NCBI GenBank assembly: GCA_021229015.1 | Contig: CM037783.1 | Location: 27,846,605-27,910,604 of the forward strand | DNA length: 64,000 nt | Source: Solen grandis | Lineage: Eukaryota > Mollusca > Bivalvia > Adapedonta > Solenidae | Direction of reading: 5' to 3' | In this document: positions 43,485 through 55,160 of the stretch, piece after piece | Position numbering within the stretch: position 1 is the first letter of the stretch | Layout: each line of letters opens with the position of its first letter | The notes under the pieces: model-generated | Databases searched by the model: none | What the model saw: only the letters and a program-made list of their open reading frames with translations | What the model was told of the DNA's origin: nothing | Position numbers and translations under genes: made by a program

Positions 43485-45414
43485 TTAAACACCTGATTCA
43501 AAAGCAGTTTTAACAATACTTCCTTTTGAGGCATCATCACTTGTTGCAAAGTCAATCCAGGAATTGACGATGTCGCGCAGAGGCACAAGACCATCCGTGG
43601 GGTTGTAGGCCTTGAAGAATTTGGTATCTAAGGCAACATTTTCATGGCCGTAGGCCTTGAAGGCGATGAGGAACTCCTCCTCGGATATGGACCTGTCTTT
43701 GTTTGTATCAATGACGTCGAAGAAGATGTTGAAGCAACGCTCCATGTCGGCTTTGAACTTGGCTTTGTCGGCAGTGAAGTCTTTATTCAGTGTGCCGACG
43801 AATTCTTCCTCGGAGATTTCGCCATCCTTTCCACGGAAGATGAACTCGTTCCACCACTGTGTGAAATTTTCTTTCACTTTCTTGCCGATGTCTGTATCCA
43901 ACTGGTGCATATCAGAAAACTTACTCCTATGGGGAAAATAACAAAAAAATTTTAAAATTTATAGTTAAAGATTTTAAAAAAATGAATAATTTTATGAGTA
44001 ACATATATTACATTATATCTACACAATTGTAATCTTAAAATTGCGTGTAAAACATAATTACAACAACGGAGGTCAGAATTTAATTTAAAACAAATTTGAA
44101 TTAAAATTAGCAAGCATTACAGAATATATGTCGTTCTACTCGAGACTCAAAAATGTGCTTAAAATATGATTTTAAAATGTTGACCAGCTACTAGTAATAA
44201 GAATTTGAGCATGATATTGAATTTGAATCTTAGAACGTACATTAATACTTTTGAGAACGCATGGCCTTCCGGTAATACAGTTTTATTACCGGTAACCAAA
44301 ATCTGAGGCACACATTCCCTTTTGCCAGTGTGTATGCTGTAAAATCATTTTAGATGACATTAAATTTCTTTGATTATGTACCTAATGGAAGTTCGTGGGT
44401 ACATTTATTCGTGGATCTTTTTTCTAGAAAACTTGAGGTCTATGTAAGAGACAAGTTTTCGTGGGGATAAATATCCGTGGATAAAACCCTCAATGAAATC
44501 GACAAAAAATATTGTCCCACGAAAATAAATGATTTCACAGTAATATGAAGCAGTAACCCTGTGTGTCGTAAACACGAGGCTCCACTTCTTAGAAACATTT
44601 CATCGGACGTGCTTGTCCATTCAAAATGGCTTAACATTGCTGAATGTTAGGTCTTTGTCGCAAATGAAAGACAGAAAACTGGATATGGAATTGTCATCGA
44701 ATATCTTGATATCTGTGAGGCTAAAGTTAACAAGTAAATGAAATATTGTTGGTATGAATCACGTGTGTCCTTTTTTTAAATTTAGTTTAGGTAATTTCTT
44801 TAGGTAAGTCTGAATCAGATTGATAGCCTTTATATGTTTGAATTCCTTCACAAAAATAATCACATTGTCTAATTCAAACCTATTTTTATCACGTTTCATG
44901 AATATACAAATTATAATGAGAGTATTTTTTTTAAAAAAAAAGGCATTGTTAAAATTTTCAATTTAATTGAAAGGTATACTCATATCAAAGAAACTTCCAA
45001 GTATTTCGAAAGCTCAACCCGCCGAATAGTATAGATTGTCAAATCTTTAATTTTCGATGGACACTTATTTTCAATGATTTCTTGGAGATTTTATCCACGA
45101 ATTTTAAACCCCATAAAACCGTTCATTTCATAGACCACGAAGCTACATTAGAGGTAATGTAAATCTTTGAATTGACCAAGCGCTTTCAAGAACACGAATC
45201 CACGAATAATATGCCCACGAAATTCCCTCGGGAATATAATCCACGAAATTTAATGTCGATGAAAAATAATGACTTTTCACCAAAAAAGAATAACACTTCG
45301 TAATAATTATTACCTCGACTCCTCTACGTCTTCGATGGAGATTTTGCCGTCATGGTTGACGTCGAGGGAATTGTACCAGATCTTCCATTTTGCAACCAAG
45401 AATTCGTTGGCCAT
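43485..45414 (-). CDS. SCP: Sarcoplasmic calcium-binding protein, two coding exons
   Basis: Exon 1 (45314-45421, ATG at 45414) encodes MANEFLVAKWKIWYNSLDV and the first EF-hand. Exon 2 (43485-43926) encodes the rest, ending KTAFESGV then TAA. Acceptors are CTTGCAG before exon 1 and CCCATAG before exon 2; the donor after exon 1 is GTAATA. The joined frame is 543 bases, 180 residues, the normal SCP length. EF1 loop is residues 18-29 (D18, N20, D22, G23, D29). EF2 around 64-75 (RGKDGEISEEEF) is degenerate. EF3 loop 107-118 is DTNKDRSISEEE, with R where glycine is usual. EF4 around 141-152 is degenerate. SCPs buffer calcium in the cytosol of invertebrate muscle and other cells. An acceptor just 7 bases before the ATG implies an upstream 5' UTR exon, not identified with certainty. 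Confidence 0.93.
43927..45313 (-). other. SCP intron with two CACGAA-type repeats
   Basis: This 1,387-base intron starts GTAATA and ends CCCATAG on the minus strand. It holds an inverted-repeat element at 44337-44540. A decayed relative at about 45052-45285 has words such as TCCACGAATT, ACCACGAAG and CCACGAAATT. Neither interrupts the splice sites. Confidence 0.8.
44337..44540. mobile_element. 204-bp MITE in the SCP intron
   Basis: CTGTAAAATCATTT (44337-44350) and AAATGATTTCACAG (44527-44540) are inverted with one mismatch. The interior has TTCGTGGGTAC, ATTCGTGGAT, TTTCGTGGGGATAAAT and CCCACGAAAATAAA. TA follows the right end. The same words occur inverted in the decayed copy nearer exon 1. 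Confidence 0.6.
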
Positions 45415-45421
45415 TCTGAAT

Positions 45422-47149
45422 CTGCAAGATAAATGCATCAGTTTAAAATACAAATGAAACATATTTGATTTTTCGGGCGTTATTAAGCCTCTAGGGAAAA
45501 AGGGAGACATGAAAACGACACTGGGCTTAATTTTGATTGAGAGTACGGCCTACAACCGATACTGATATTTGCTCTAAGGCAAAACTATATTTTCTTATTT
45601 TAGGCAGTTGCCAATATGAATATACGTTTGTGTAATACGCGGAAAATACTGTCAAATTTCAGTGAGGTTTTCAATATGATGCTGAAAATATCTTCCACAA
45701 ATGATAATCCCTGACGCAGTCTCCATATTCAATATCAAAAACATTTAATGGCATTTTCCCGAGAGTGAATATTGAAAAGAAAGATGTTCCTGTTTTCCCA
45801 CATTTCTTCCAGGCTAGGGCCATCATTTTATAAACAAATTTGTTATGGGATCAGAGACGCCTCGTTTGCTTGTGTAATTGCAATATAGCGTCACCTCAAC
45901 AGTTTCGCAGTCCTCTTATTATCTAGCATTACAACTATTATCATATTAACATAGCTAGGGACGCAATTGTACTGAATGGTTAAGTATACTCGCCTAATTT
46001 AAAACTGGAAATAGATGATTTGAGAAGACATGTATTGTTATACAATAGGTAAGTAAATGGTATATTACATTAGTTGAAATTTATTAATTTACGTCATTTT
46101 TGGGGAAAAAAAGCTCTTACAACTGTTACTTATCCCATTCGACATTTCCTGGGATGAACCAGTACATTGCATTTGTAAAGCCATTGAAAAATATTTTTCT
46201 CAAACCGGGTTCAAACCCACAACCTTCGGTTCCATAACCGTGTATCTTAACACTAGACACCGGCTTCCTTCATATATAATATTATATCCTCCATCAAATG
46301 TTATACAACTTTACATCATATGATATACCTCTGAATTCAATTAAGACAGGAAGTCGTCTGGGAAGGGAAGTCAAAAGAAAATATAGATGTAACATTTGCA
46401 AAACATTCAATTTAAACAAGAAACATGTTTATTGTGTTTTCAAGAAAATACAGCAGAAATAAACATTAACTTGACTAATTTTTTAGATTACAATATATTT
46501 TTTTTTTGCAATATATAACAAATAAAACGTGACTAGAATCATTGATATATACCTTTTTGTAATTTATAACAAGCAACTTGGATGGCAACATATTTGCAAT
46601 ATATAACAAGCATAAAAAGCATTGCAGCAATTTGTCAACTAATCTAAGTCGTACTCAAAGAGACAAGCCGATCATGCAATCTTTTTAACATCTTTCAATT
46701 CTCTTTCGATACATCTGTATTGCAACACACACAAAAACAAAAACCTCTACAGAAAGATAAATATGCTTGGTCATAAAATGTACAATGAAGGACACTCTCT
46801 CTAATCAAAGACACGTACTGCAATTACCGGCAAGTTATTAAATTAGCGAAAACCAAGCACAATCACTGACACTCCAGTACACTCAGCACTTTTGCCAATA
46901 CACAGTACTCATATACGGTTAGGAATTTCTGTTCTACCGTTCTTACTTAGATATGTTTCTTGCTGCTAGCATATAACCAACTTAAGCGACAAATCGTTAC
47001 CATAGAAACGATATTTGCGGTGACAGTTGCCAAAGTAATGGATACAAATACATTTAATAAAACATCCATTTTTAACTCCAATAAAAAACCATAACTGACT
47101 AGCTTCTTTACACACTACCGACATAATTGGTGTCATCTCTGGGATTTAA
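45422..47149. other. Probable 5' UTR intron of SCP
   Basis: Because exon 1 has an acceptor, the sequence above 45421 is likely intron. It holds SINE family C at 46080-46275. No other feature is supported. Confidence 0.5.
46080..46275 (-). mobile_element. tRNA-derived SINE, family C
   Basis: On the minus strand the head CCGGTGTCTAGTGTTAAG and the B box GGGTTTGAACCCGG give a tRNA-like promoter. The body includes TACTGGTTCATCCCAGGAA and GGGATAAGTAACAGTTGTAA. It matches 48105-48275 and fragments at 32735 and 61405. The A box is imperfect. Confidence 0.7.
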
Positions 47150-47263
47150 TGAAGAGAAATCCCACCATTTGTGACTTGCTTAGTTCTAGATTGTTAAAGT
47201 TGGAAGGAAGCAGCTGCCGACTGAATCAGACGGCGCTTCATTTCTGGTAAATCTAGTCGGTGA
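47150..47263 (-). other. Candidate non-coding exon upstream of SCP
   Basis: A very good acceptor, TTTTCTTTCTTAATTTCAG on the minus strand, ends at 47264. The following sequence is richer in GC than its surroundings and contains ATGAAGCGCCGTCTG, a 15-codon upstream frame. No clear donor was found; ATG/GTGGGA near 47150 is the best. The link to SCP is position only. Confidence 0.25.
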
Positions 47264-48764
47264 CTGAAATTAAGAAAGAAAACTGGTTTTGCCTTTTAAG
47301 GTTTATGAACACACAACACTATCACGTTAGCAACACGCTTAAAACTGCTCGAAAGATAGTTTTCATTAGGAAGAATTGATTGCACAATGACCTAAATCTT
47401 GCGTTTTCTCCCGTCCTTGTGTTTCATGATTGTTTTATTTATACAAAGCAACTAGTGGTAAACGATAATTAACGCATCAAGTATTTGTCTGATTATAGTA
47501 AATATTGAAAGCATTAAGCAATTTAAGTCTAGCAAACCCGCGAATATTCGAAAGCTGACGGACGGGGAGAATGAACTAGCAATTCTAGGAATACGACAGT
47601 AATCTTTATTCCTTGTCAGCTTATCATTCAAAATTTTTAAAACATAGGATAATATAGTCCTCTCAGAGATTGGTAATGTGTTTCGATGTATGCATTGTTC
47701 GAATTATCCGTAGTCGGACTATCGCATTGAAGCTTCATTGTAGATGTCAGGCGGACAAGATTAACAAAGCATGATTGTCTTGCGTTATCATCTCTTAAGT
47801 ATAAAGAAACAAAAAATATTGAAAATGCAACACATTAGGGAGGGCGACATGGTGAAACATCAAATGTGTTATTTGCCAGTCGTTAAAAAGGCATGGAGGC
47901 TGTAAAGGTGGACGGTTCAATTTCTGAACAATATTGTTAAGCATGCAAGAAAGGTCTTTATCTTCTGAACAACATTGTTAAGCATGCAAGAAAGGTCTTT
48001 ATCTTCTGAACACTTATCAGATGGTGTTCATTCTCGGAGAGATATGTCAACTTCACCAGTTTGCAATATCATTATATCATAGTTTAAACTTATTTATTTT
48101 ACGTCGATTAAGCAACAAATGTTTTACAACTTATACTTATCCCTCTCGACGGTTCCTGGGTTGAACCAGTACTTTGCGCCTGGGAAGGTCATGAAAAATC
48201 CCCTCACCAACGGGTTCGAATATACGACTTTCGAATCTGCAGTCAGCTATCTGACCACAGGACCATTGCGCTCTTATCTTTCTGTTTGTCTCGTATTTCA
48301 TATAAGAAGTACCCTTTCAGTTTTGTGTTAACCTTAGGCCAAACTGAACCACATTCAGAGATTTATATAATCATTTGTTTTATTTATTCTATTTTTTCGA
48401 ATGGTGTACTGTCAATAATGAAGTGTCTCCCAAGCCTTTATTATTAGAAACATGATTTATGACACACATAAAATATAATGTATAACATTGATTTTCCTAA
48501 AAATCCATTAGATTTTGTCAACCGAGTTCTATCAGTATATTTACAGAAAATGATTCACAACAGTCTTTTTCCTCCATGCTGTTAGGTAAAACACGGGTTA
48601 TTTCATGCATAGTAGAGACATCAATCCTGAAGAGCTGTTTTGATGAGAATCATTACTTCATTCTTTGGGAAGCCAAGCAAAGTGGTCTAGAGATCAAAAC
48701 TCACAAATTTAACATTAAAAAATCTCACGAGTTATGCAGCATATGAAAAGAAAGCAACATCATG
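47264..48764. other. Non-coding interval with a ~41-bp tandem duplication
   Basis: CTGAACAATATTGTTAAGCA, then TGCAAGAAAGGTCTTTATCTT, repeats from 47924 to about 48011 (two copies plus the start of a third). SINE family C lies at 48105-48275. The rest has no feature I can support. Confidence 0.65.
48105..48275 (-). mobile_element. tRNA-derived SINE, family C, second copy
   Basis: The minus strand holds GTGGTCAGATAGCTGACTGC (A-box side), ATTCGAACCC (B box), then CCCAGGCGCAAAGTACTGGT, TCAACCCAGGAAC and GGGATAAGTATAAGTTGTAA. It matches the copy at 46080-46275 in order. The overlapping 70-codon plus frame is chance. Confidence 0.7.
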
Positions 48765-48860
48765 TGACGTCATAACAACAGCATGTGACGTCATAAATGC
48801 CACAACAAGCAGCCACATCAAACTGCTGCTTACCTGAAGAACCGAATGTAGCTTTCTCGG
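48765..48860. promoter_or_regulatory. Twin CRE sites next to opposed splice donors
   Basis: TGACGTCA occurs at 48765-48772 and 48785-48792 in a 20-bp tandem (CATGTGACGTCATAA each time). Downstream, a plus-strand donor CTCG/GTAAGTTGG is at 48859/48860. A minus-strand donor TTCAG/GTAAGCAG is at 48834/48833. Either could end a first exon: plus, just after the CREs, or minus, towards SCP. TGACGTCA is the full CREB/ATF site. The promoter reading is inference. Confidence 0.3.
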
Positions 48861-49236
48861 TAAGTTGGAGGGTGGTTCAAGATTGGCGGCGGACGGTTTT
48901 GAGGTCAAGGTCAGGACATAAAGATCTAGGTCATGCTACATGTGTTAAAATATCGCGAGATTTAGATCTACGCAAAGTTATGAATTAGTGCAATTGAGTT
49001 TCACTGAAATAAAAAGTTAAGAAACATAATTGACAATTGTGTGAAGGTACAAAAATAAATAGAAGGGTAATGGTGGTATATGTTAAGAAGTAATAAATAA
49101 TATATAAAGTATCCAGTTATGGGTAATATTTACTGAAAACATAATAAATCGGCACAAGGATTTCATTTTAAATCTGGAAAATATTCGAAATCGAGGGTAC
49201 GCTTATACCAATAAACACTATCAAAGGCCAATTATA
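48861..49236. other. Non-coding interval
   Basis: Nothing is supported here apart from its closeness to the candidate exon above. AGGTCAAGGTCAGGACA at about 48900-48918 contains two nuclear-receptor half-sites. Confidence 0.5.
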
Positions 49237-49242
49237 TGTATA

Positions 49243-49275
<33 letters not shown>

Positions 49276-49398
49276 AACTACAACAACAACAACAACAATT
49301 TAGATGTCAAAAATATTGGAGTCTATAATAAATGTTTTCATTTTTAAAATGTATATTTATACACTTGTTAACAACAGTTACTCCGGTATTGTCGGGAA

Positions 49399-49442
<44 letters not shown>

Positions 49443-49690
49443 AACTACAACAACAACAACAACAACAATTTAGATGTAAAAAATATTGGAGTCTATAATA
49501 AATGTTTTTATTTTCACAATGTATATTTATACACTGGTTAACAACAGTTACTCCGGTATTGTCGGGAAACTACTACTACTACTACTACTACTACAACAAC
49601 AACAACAACAGCAACAACAATTTAGATGTCAAAAATATTGGAATCTATCATAAATGTTTTCATTTTCACTCCGGTATTGTCGGGAAACCA
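49237..49690. repeat. Triplicated (CTA)n(CAA)n microsatellite block
   Basis: A ~165-bp block repeats three times. Each has a (CTA)n run, a (CAA)n run, AATTTAGATGT, AAAATATTGGAGTCTATAAT and TCCGGTATTGTCGGGAAA. CTA/CAA lengths differ between blocks. A fourth, partial block ends near 49690. Poly-leucine or poly-tyrosine frames here are artefacts. Confidence 0.95.
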
Positions 49691-50118
49691 TTTTCATACA
49701 TTCAGATAAATCAAAGATTTCCTTTTTAATAGAGATTTTATGTTCCATCGACACTATTTCAGTCTTATATTTTGATAATATCACAAACTGATATGTATAG
49801 AGGTATAGATATATACAGTCGAACCCCGGATACTCCACAACTTATTACTCAAAATTCGGCATCGGTGGTTCTCGGCTTTCCGAAATACTTCGGTGGTTCT
49901 CGGCTTTATCCGAAATACGTCGGTGGTTCCGAATCCTTAATATTTATGTGTAAAAATTACCTTGAATATTCGTATCTGTATTATTGAAAATTGAAAATAA
50001 AGCCTTATTTTGGCCCGTTCAAACATGTTCCTATAATTTTCACAACTATAATTAGAACTCGCCATTTTGAAAACAACAAGGAAAGGTGGAAACGTAATCT
50101 GCGGATACCGAAACGTTT
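49691..50118. other. Non-coding interval with a ~33-bp repeat
   Basis: CGGTGGTTCTCGGCTTTCCG with GAAATAC recurs nearly three times at 49860-49935. AGTCGAACCCCGGATACT lies upstream. It is probably part of a decayed repeat. Confidence 0.55.
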
Positions 50119-50368
50119 GACTTGACTATTTGAGTTTACCGTCGCTTCGACAGTATTTCAGTCATATAGCGACGTCCAGCTAATTACAGGTGGAGGAAGA
50201 CCCTGAATGCACGGAGGCATCCGGGTAGAACCACCGACCTACCGAAAGCCAGCTGGAAGGCTTCCTCACATGAAAATCCGAATGACCCTGCCGGGATTCG
50301 AACCCACGCGGTGAGGGGCTGAGTGAGTGTTAAAGTAAGCGCTTTACCCTCTCGGCCACGGAGGCCCC
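50119..50368 (-). mobile_element. SINE family A, full length with 12-bp target duplication
   Basis: ACCGAAACGTTT flanks it (50107-50118, 50369-50380). The minus strand has GGGGCCTCCGTGGCCGAGAG (A-box region), then GTAAAGCGCTTAC, the B box GGTTCGAATCC and the GTCGCTATATGACTGAAATA domain. The tail is short and lacks the CAA run seen in other copies. Confidence 0.9.
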
Positions 50369-51239
50369 ACCGAAACGTTTATAAGGGACTTAACAATTGT
50401 ACGATTGATAACTCCCTGGAAATGTGTTCTTTCTTATTTAAAGGTGATTATAAATGAGTATATTTGTCATATCTGTATATGATGCAAGGAAGACCGATCA
50501 TAACTGACATCGGACATGTTTTTAACTGAATTGTAAATTTACTCTAATTGAGTGGTAAACACTTTTCGAAACGACGGTGATACCTGTTCGTGTGTGCTAT
50601 TTGTCTAGCCCGACACTGTATATGGACTTATACTATGTATGTATTGATTGTGCTCTTTATTTATGCATGAATATATGCAATACCAACTACTATTTCATTA
50701 AAGTTCCTATATCAGCATGATTAAAACCAACAACGATCTTATTGGCTTCTTCAAACACGTGCTTCGTTCGAAACTGGTTCGAAACTGGTCCCAGGAGATC
50801 CTATATGTATAGATTTATCGTATTTCTCAAACGCGTTACTCTAGAGCTCATATTTCATCAAAAGTTCATTTCTTTCTAAGTGCACTATCTTGAAACGTGA
50901 ACTTGAAGAAAAGTAAAAAAAAATGCGCACTGTTTGTAAAATTGAACAGGTAATGCATGACATGTGTTGTGTTTATGAAAAAGTTTAGAAAAAAATTGTA
51001 TTAAATAATGTTATTATATAGTTATATATATTATATTATGTTTATATTTGAATTGATGATTTTTTTTTACAAATCAACGAATAAAATATGCTGTCTGTCC
51101 TATATGTCTATTAAAGTGCGGTAAATGGTGTTTAAGTTAGATTAAAAAAATGCTGTTTTTATTGCGAGTGTATCATCACTGTCAAAGACTTCCAATTTTA
51201 GAAATTGCCAGGTATAAATTATTTCTTAGAAAATGTATT
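50369..51239. other. Non-coding interval
   Basis: AT-rich, with a T run at 51061-51068 and GAAACTGGTTC doubled at about 50770-50790. No gene is visible. Confidence 0.6.
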
Positions 51240-51355
51240 CCCGTCAACCAGCTAGGAGGCTGGCTTCTTCACGTGAAAAGCTCGAGTGATCAGAATCGAA
51301 CTTGAACCCACATCGGACTATGTGACTATAACCACTAAACCACAGAGGCCCTAGC
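51240..51355 (-). mobile_element. SINE family A, decayed head fragment
   Basis: AGCTAGGAGGCTGGCTTC, TGATCAGAATCGAACTTGAA and ACCACTAAACCACAGAGGCC preserve the order of family A on the minus strand. Boxes are mutated and the 3' part is missing. Confidence 0.6.
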
Positions 51356-51591
51356 AACAAACACAAATTGAGTCTTAGAGGATTGAATATCACACACCCT
51401 GCCACGTCACAACATCGTCTTGAATCAAAGTATAACATCGGTATCATAAACTGCTCATAACATGGACTGGAATAAACATTGTCCTATTGTCTTATCATAC
51501 TTAAAAGATACATCTCTATATATCTAATTAATCAACACTGCGATCTTACTGAACAGGTATCTGTTCTGGAGTAGTTACATATTTTACAAAA

Positions 51592-51825
51592 GAGTCCAGT
51601 GTCCGAGAGGTCGAGGGTTTGATCCTCGGTTGCGACATTCCAAAGTCACAAGATCATTTGATGGACCATGATCATAAACTTATGATGAATGAATTGGATT
51701 AAAGGACAGTGGGGTACAACTGTACCACGTGACTAGGTGTGTTACCGTGTCCACGGAATAATATATCAATGTACACAATATCCTCCAAAGGACGGAAATA
51801 CTATTGGTGGGACGTAAAATTCTAT
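51592..51825 (+). mobile_element. SINE family B, decayed copy
   Basis: GTCCGAGAGGTCGAGGGTTT, the B box GGTTTGATCC, TTGCGACATTCCAAAGT, GACTAGGTGTGTTACC and TACTATTGGTGGGACGTAAA follow the order of the copy at 19241. The A-box start is damaged. Confidence 0.7.
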
Positions 51826-54800
51826 TTAGTATGCGAACACATTTTCTATACTAAACTGAATACCTAGCAATTTTCTAAAACATTGATCACTTCGGCAGAA
51901 ACACAAACCACAACAGATAGAAGACAAACACATGTCCACATCTTCCAACGCCGGTCTAATGTAACCATCTAAATTAGTATACAGAACTATATGGTAACCT
52001 AGGCAACGCTTATTGTATATCAGAAAAAAAGGACAAGGTAGCTTACGGTGTAATTCACACATGCGGAATACCATGTTTGAGATTGAGCGTTATTTTTAAT
52101 ATGCCGTTATGAATATGAAATTTGTCTTGAACGAAAGGCAAAAGATAAACATTTATTTCACGTGTGAAATATGTTTCTATCATAGCGAATGAAATATAAT
52201 CTATCTTACACAATGATAAGTAAATATCCTCTATATCATTTCCAATGTTTGTTATGAATACATTATGAAATAATCACCTATTTATTACAGTTCTATAACA
52301 ACTATTACTTCTATTCCTTTTCCCATCGGGAGGCTTGACTTGGAGAAGTTAAACTGTACTTCATTTACATTTGAATAGGTGAACGGATTCCTTTTTTTCT
52401 TTAGCAGAAATCTAATATTATCTTCATTCACTCTACAAATAAAGAAAAGTAACATTTTCTGTGACACTGTTTAACATTTGAACATCTATATTTCCTCCAA
52501 ATAAGTAAATAATCACTCACATGTAGTATACATTTAATTAACAAGTAACCGATGAAAATGAAATGATTCAATCTTCAGAGACTGGCATAGACATATTGTC
52601 TCTTAAATAAGGACGTTTGAACATTTAACATTCTCTTCTTTTTATACTTTTATTTATTTGGAGTTTAACAAGCGTGAGTTTATGACTTTAAAAGCTGAAA
52701 TAACTTATTAGCCTTGGACGACCCTGATAATATTGGAGTTGGAATTGACCATCGTGTTACAAGGTATAACGCATTCTTTGATAAAAACTGCGTGTATGTT
52801 TTAGCGACATAGAAAATTAGAAATTGACCCGACAAAGACTCTTCTGGTTAGAGATTATGTTAAGGGGTCAATTCAAAGAACTGATGACCAGAAGAGAAGC
52901 AGTAACACGGGGACCGTCTCTAACTTTCGAACTGGCGCTCACCTTACCCCATTACATATGTTGTATTCTTATGGACTGGAATCCCAGTGGAATTTGACAA
53001 TAAAAAACCTTCATTTGACTGGCTGAAGTCCTCACTAGGATTCTGAAAGCTGGACAAAGATTTGCCAAAATGTTGGAGTCTGTTCATATTGTGATATAAG
53101 AAGTATTCAGAAAAAGAAGAAAGCCTTTACCCAAAAGTTGGAGTGACTATTAAGGTAATTCATCCATCATTAAATTATAATCATGGTCCTTCAAATGCTT
53201 AAAAAGACTTCAGTGCAGATGCAAGCATCCACTGATTTTGAGTTAAAGGCTCTTTTGCTCTAAGTCTATAAAGTCTAGTATTTACTATAAACTTCCCATG
53301 CTCACTTGATGGACCATGATCCCAAGAAATTAGTGGAGATTGTGATTGTATTTGAATGAACTCGATTTTGTATCTGATGGTGATCAACACAGTCACAATC
53401 ATCTGAACTGTGTCATCTTCCAGAATGTTCTTAATTTACTCTGCAATAACAAATACCTAAACGTTAATTGAACACACGATTCTGTTGGGAAATCACTGCT
53501 CTTTACCCTTGACTTTCTCATTTTTCCCTCCACGCTTTATCTGCTATCTGAGATGTGATATTTCTCCTACGGCACCCTCCTTGTATAGCAATTAGCTTTT
53601 TCTGCTATGGTAATGCTTTCGTGGTATACAGTGCCAGAGGGAGGGATCGGTATTCAACAGATTTCTTTTGAGAACTAAAACGTTCACGCTATCAACCCAT
53701 CGGCTGTGCTGTGCTGTGATGAAGACTTTAGTTTTTGTCCACGAAGAAGTGTCTTGTTGATGAGCACTGGTCCCGGGGTCAGACAGTCTGGTTACATCAT
53801 CTGATGATGCCTGTTGACTTTATATTTGACATAGAGGTGAGATGAAAAGCGTGTGGTGTGAGAAGAATAAATAAATGAATATTCATTGTACAAATGAAGA
53901 TGGACGGACGGGTGGATAGTTGAAATAAATCGGCCATCTTCTTGTAGTCTTTCTTTTTTATAACTAAAATTGTAAAACCAATTTTTTTAGATGTTCTTCT
54001 TTTCATTCAGATTAACGTCTAGTCATATGAATATGAAAACCGATGGCCAGGTATAAATGGTTACCAACGCATCAACAAAACACCGTCATCTAACAAGATG
54101 GGTAGAATTTTATAATTTCTGTTCTAAACAATAACATCAACGAGTATACAGCAATATATTTCTCTTATGACAACATGGAATTGCCATAAATCATAAAAAT
54201 CATTTGTGAAGTAGGAATTTTTATCGCCCTCCACCATTCTCATTTTCTTTTGACGAAAGAATGTTTTCATTTACTTACAACCATCAATCGTAACAAATGG
54301 CCAACGGACCCGTCGATGGTTACATACCTCCTTTGTCATAAGTTATTAATTGTTTACATCTTGCTTAGTTCAGGGAGCAGAGCATATGGTACTGTTTTAC
54401 TTACAATATCTCCTCATTATATGAACGATCTTGTGGCAATCACTGAAGATGAACATGACGCTCAGACTAACACCGTGTTACATTCAATCAACGAAAGTGT
54501 GGAGGTAACCACGGCCATGTGTCAAGGGGTTAATCCGCCAGTATGTACCGATTATCCACTGCTCTCTCATCTTCAATAATAGCAGGATTTTCATGGATAA
54601 GTCCACAAATCCTTCGCTACCCCAATTGAAGTATTGTTACTTTTGGTATGGTAATTCAAATAAACAGTGTAAGATTCTGACGTTCTTTTGTTTCGTTTTA
54701 CGTACACAGATTACCTGGATACAATTTATTTAGTTGGTCTAGATGTTTGTGTTTACATATCTGTGTGTCTTTTGTTATTTTACATCCTTTCCTTTTTATT

Positions 54801-55065
54801 CATTTTGAAGACTCTTCATCTTGCGCATCTCACTATGAACAATTTTCATTTCGATTATCATTGATTAATTGGACTATAAACCACCATTTTCTATTTATCA
54901 TACTCTATCATTAGTCTGACGCAGACCTGTATTTTTATTCCTTGATTTATAGTATTGGAGATGCATCTAGTATTAATTGTTCGTATTACTATGTGTCCGT
55001 GACAATTGTATGATGTATTCAAATGTTATGTACAAATGTGCACGTGCTAATAATGTGGCTGTTCC
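51826..55065. other. Long interval with no recognised feature
   Basis: This 3.2-kb stretch holds only short frames, the longest 109 codons (54250-54579, plus), whose translation has no motif I know and no splice context. AATTCATCC and similar words do not form repeats. It may be intergenic or intronic. Confidence 0.5.
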
Positions 55066-55160
55066 GGTCATCATCATCATCATCATCATCATCGTCTACT
55101 CATCATCATCATCATCATTATCAACACCACTAACACCATCAACATCATCTACTCATTACC
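55066..55160. repeat. (ATC)n microsatellite
   Basis: CATCAT runs span about 55070-55130, passing into CAACACCACTAACACCATCA and more ATC words. Confidence 0.9.

Noticed and set aside
43644..43955. Two plus-strand frames of 94-103 codons
   Set aside because: They lie antisense to SCP exon 2, whose minus-strand protein is clear.
49304..49729. Poly-leucine/poly-tyrosine/asparagine proteins
   Set aside because: They are frames through (CTA)n(CAA)n microsatellites.
54250..54579. 109-codon plus-strand frame
   Set aside because: The translation shows no domain, and a frame of this length can occur by chance in 64 kb.
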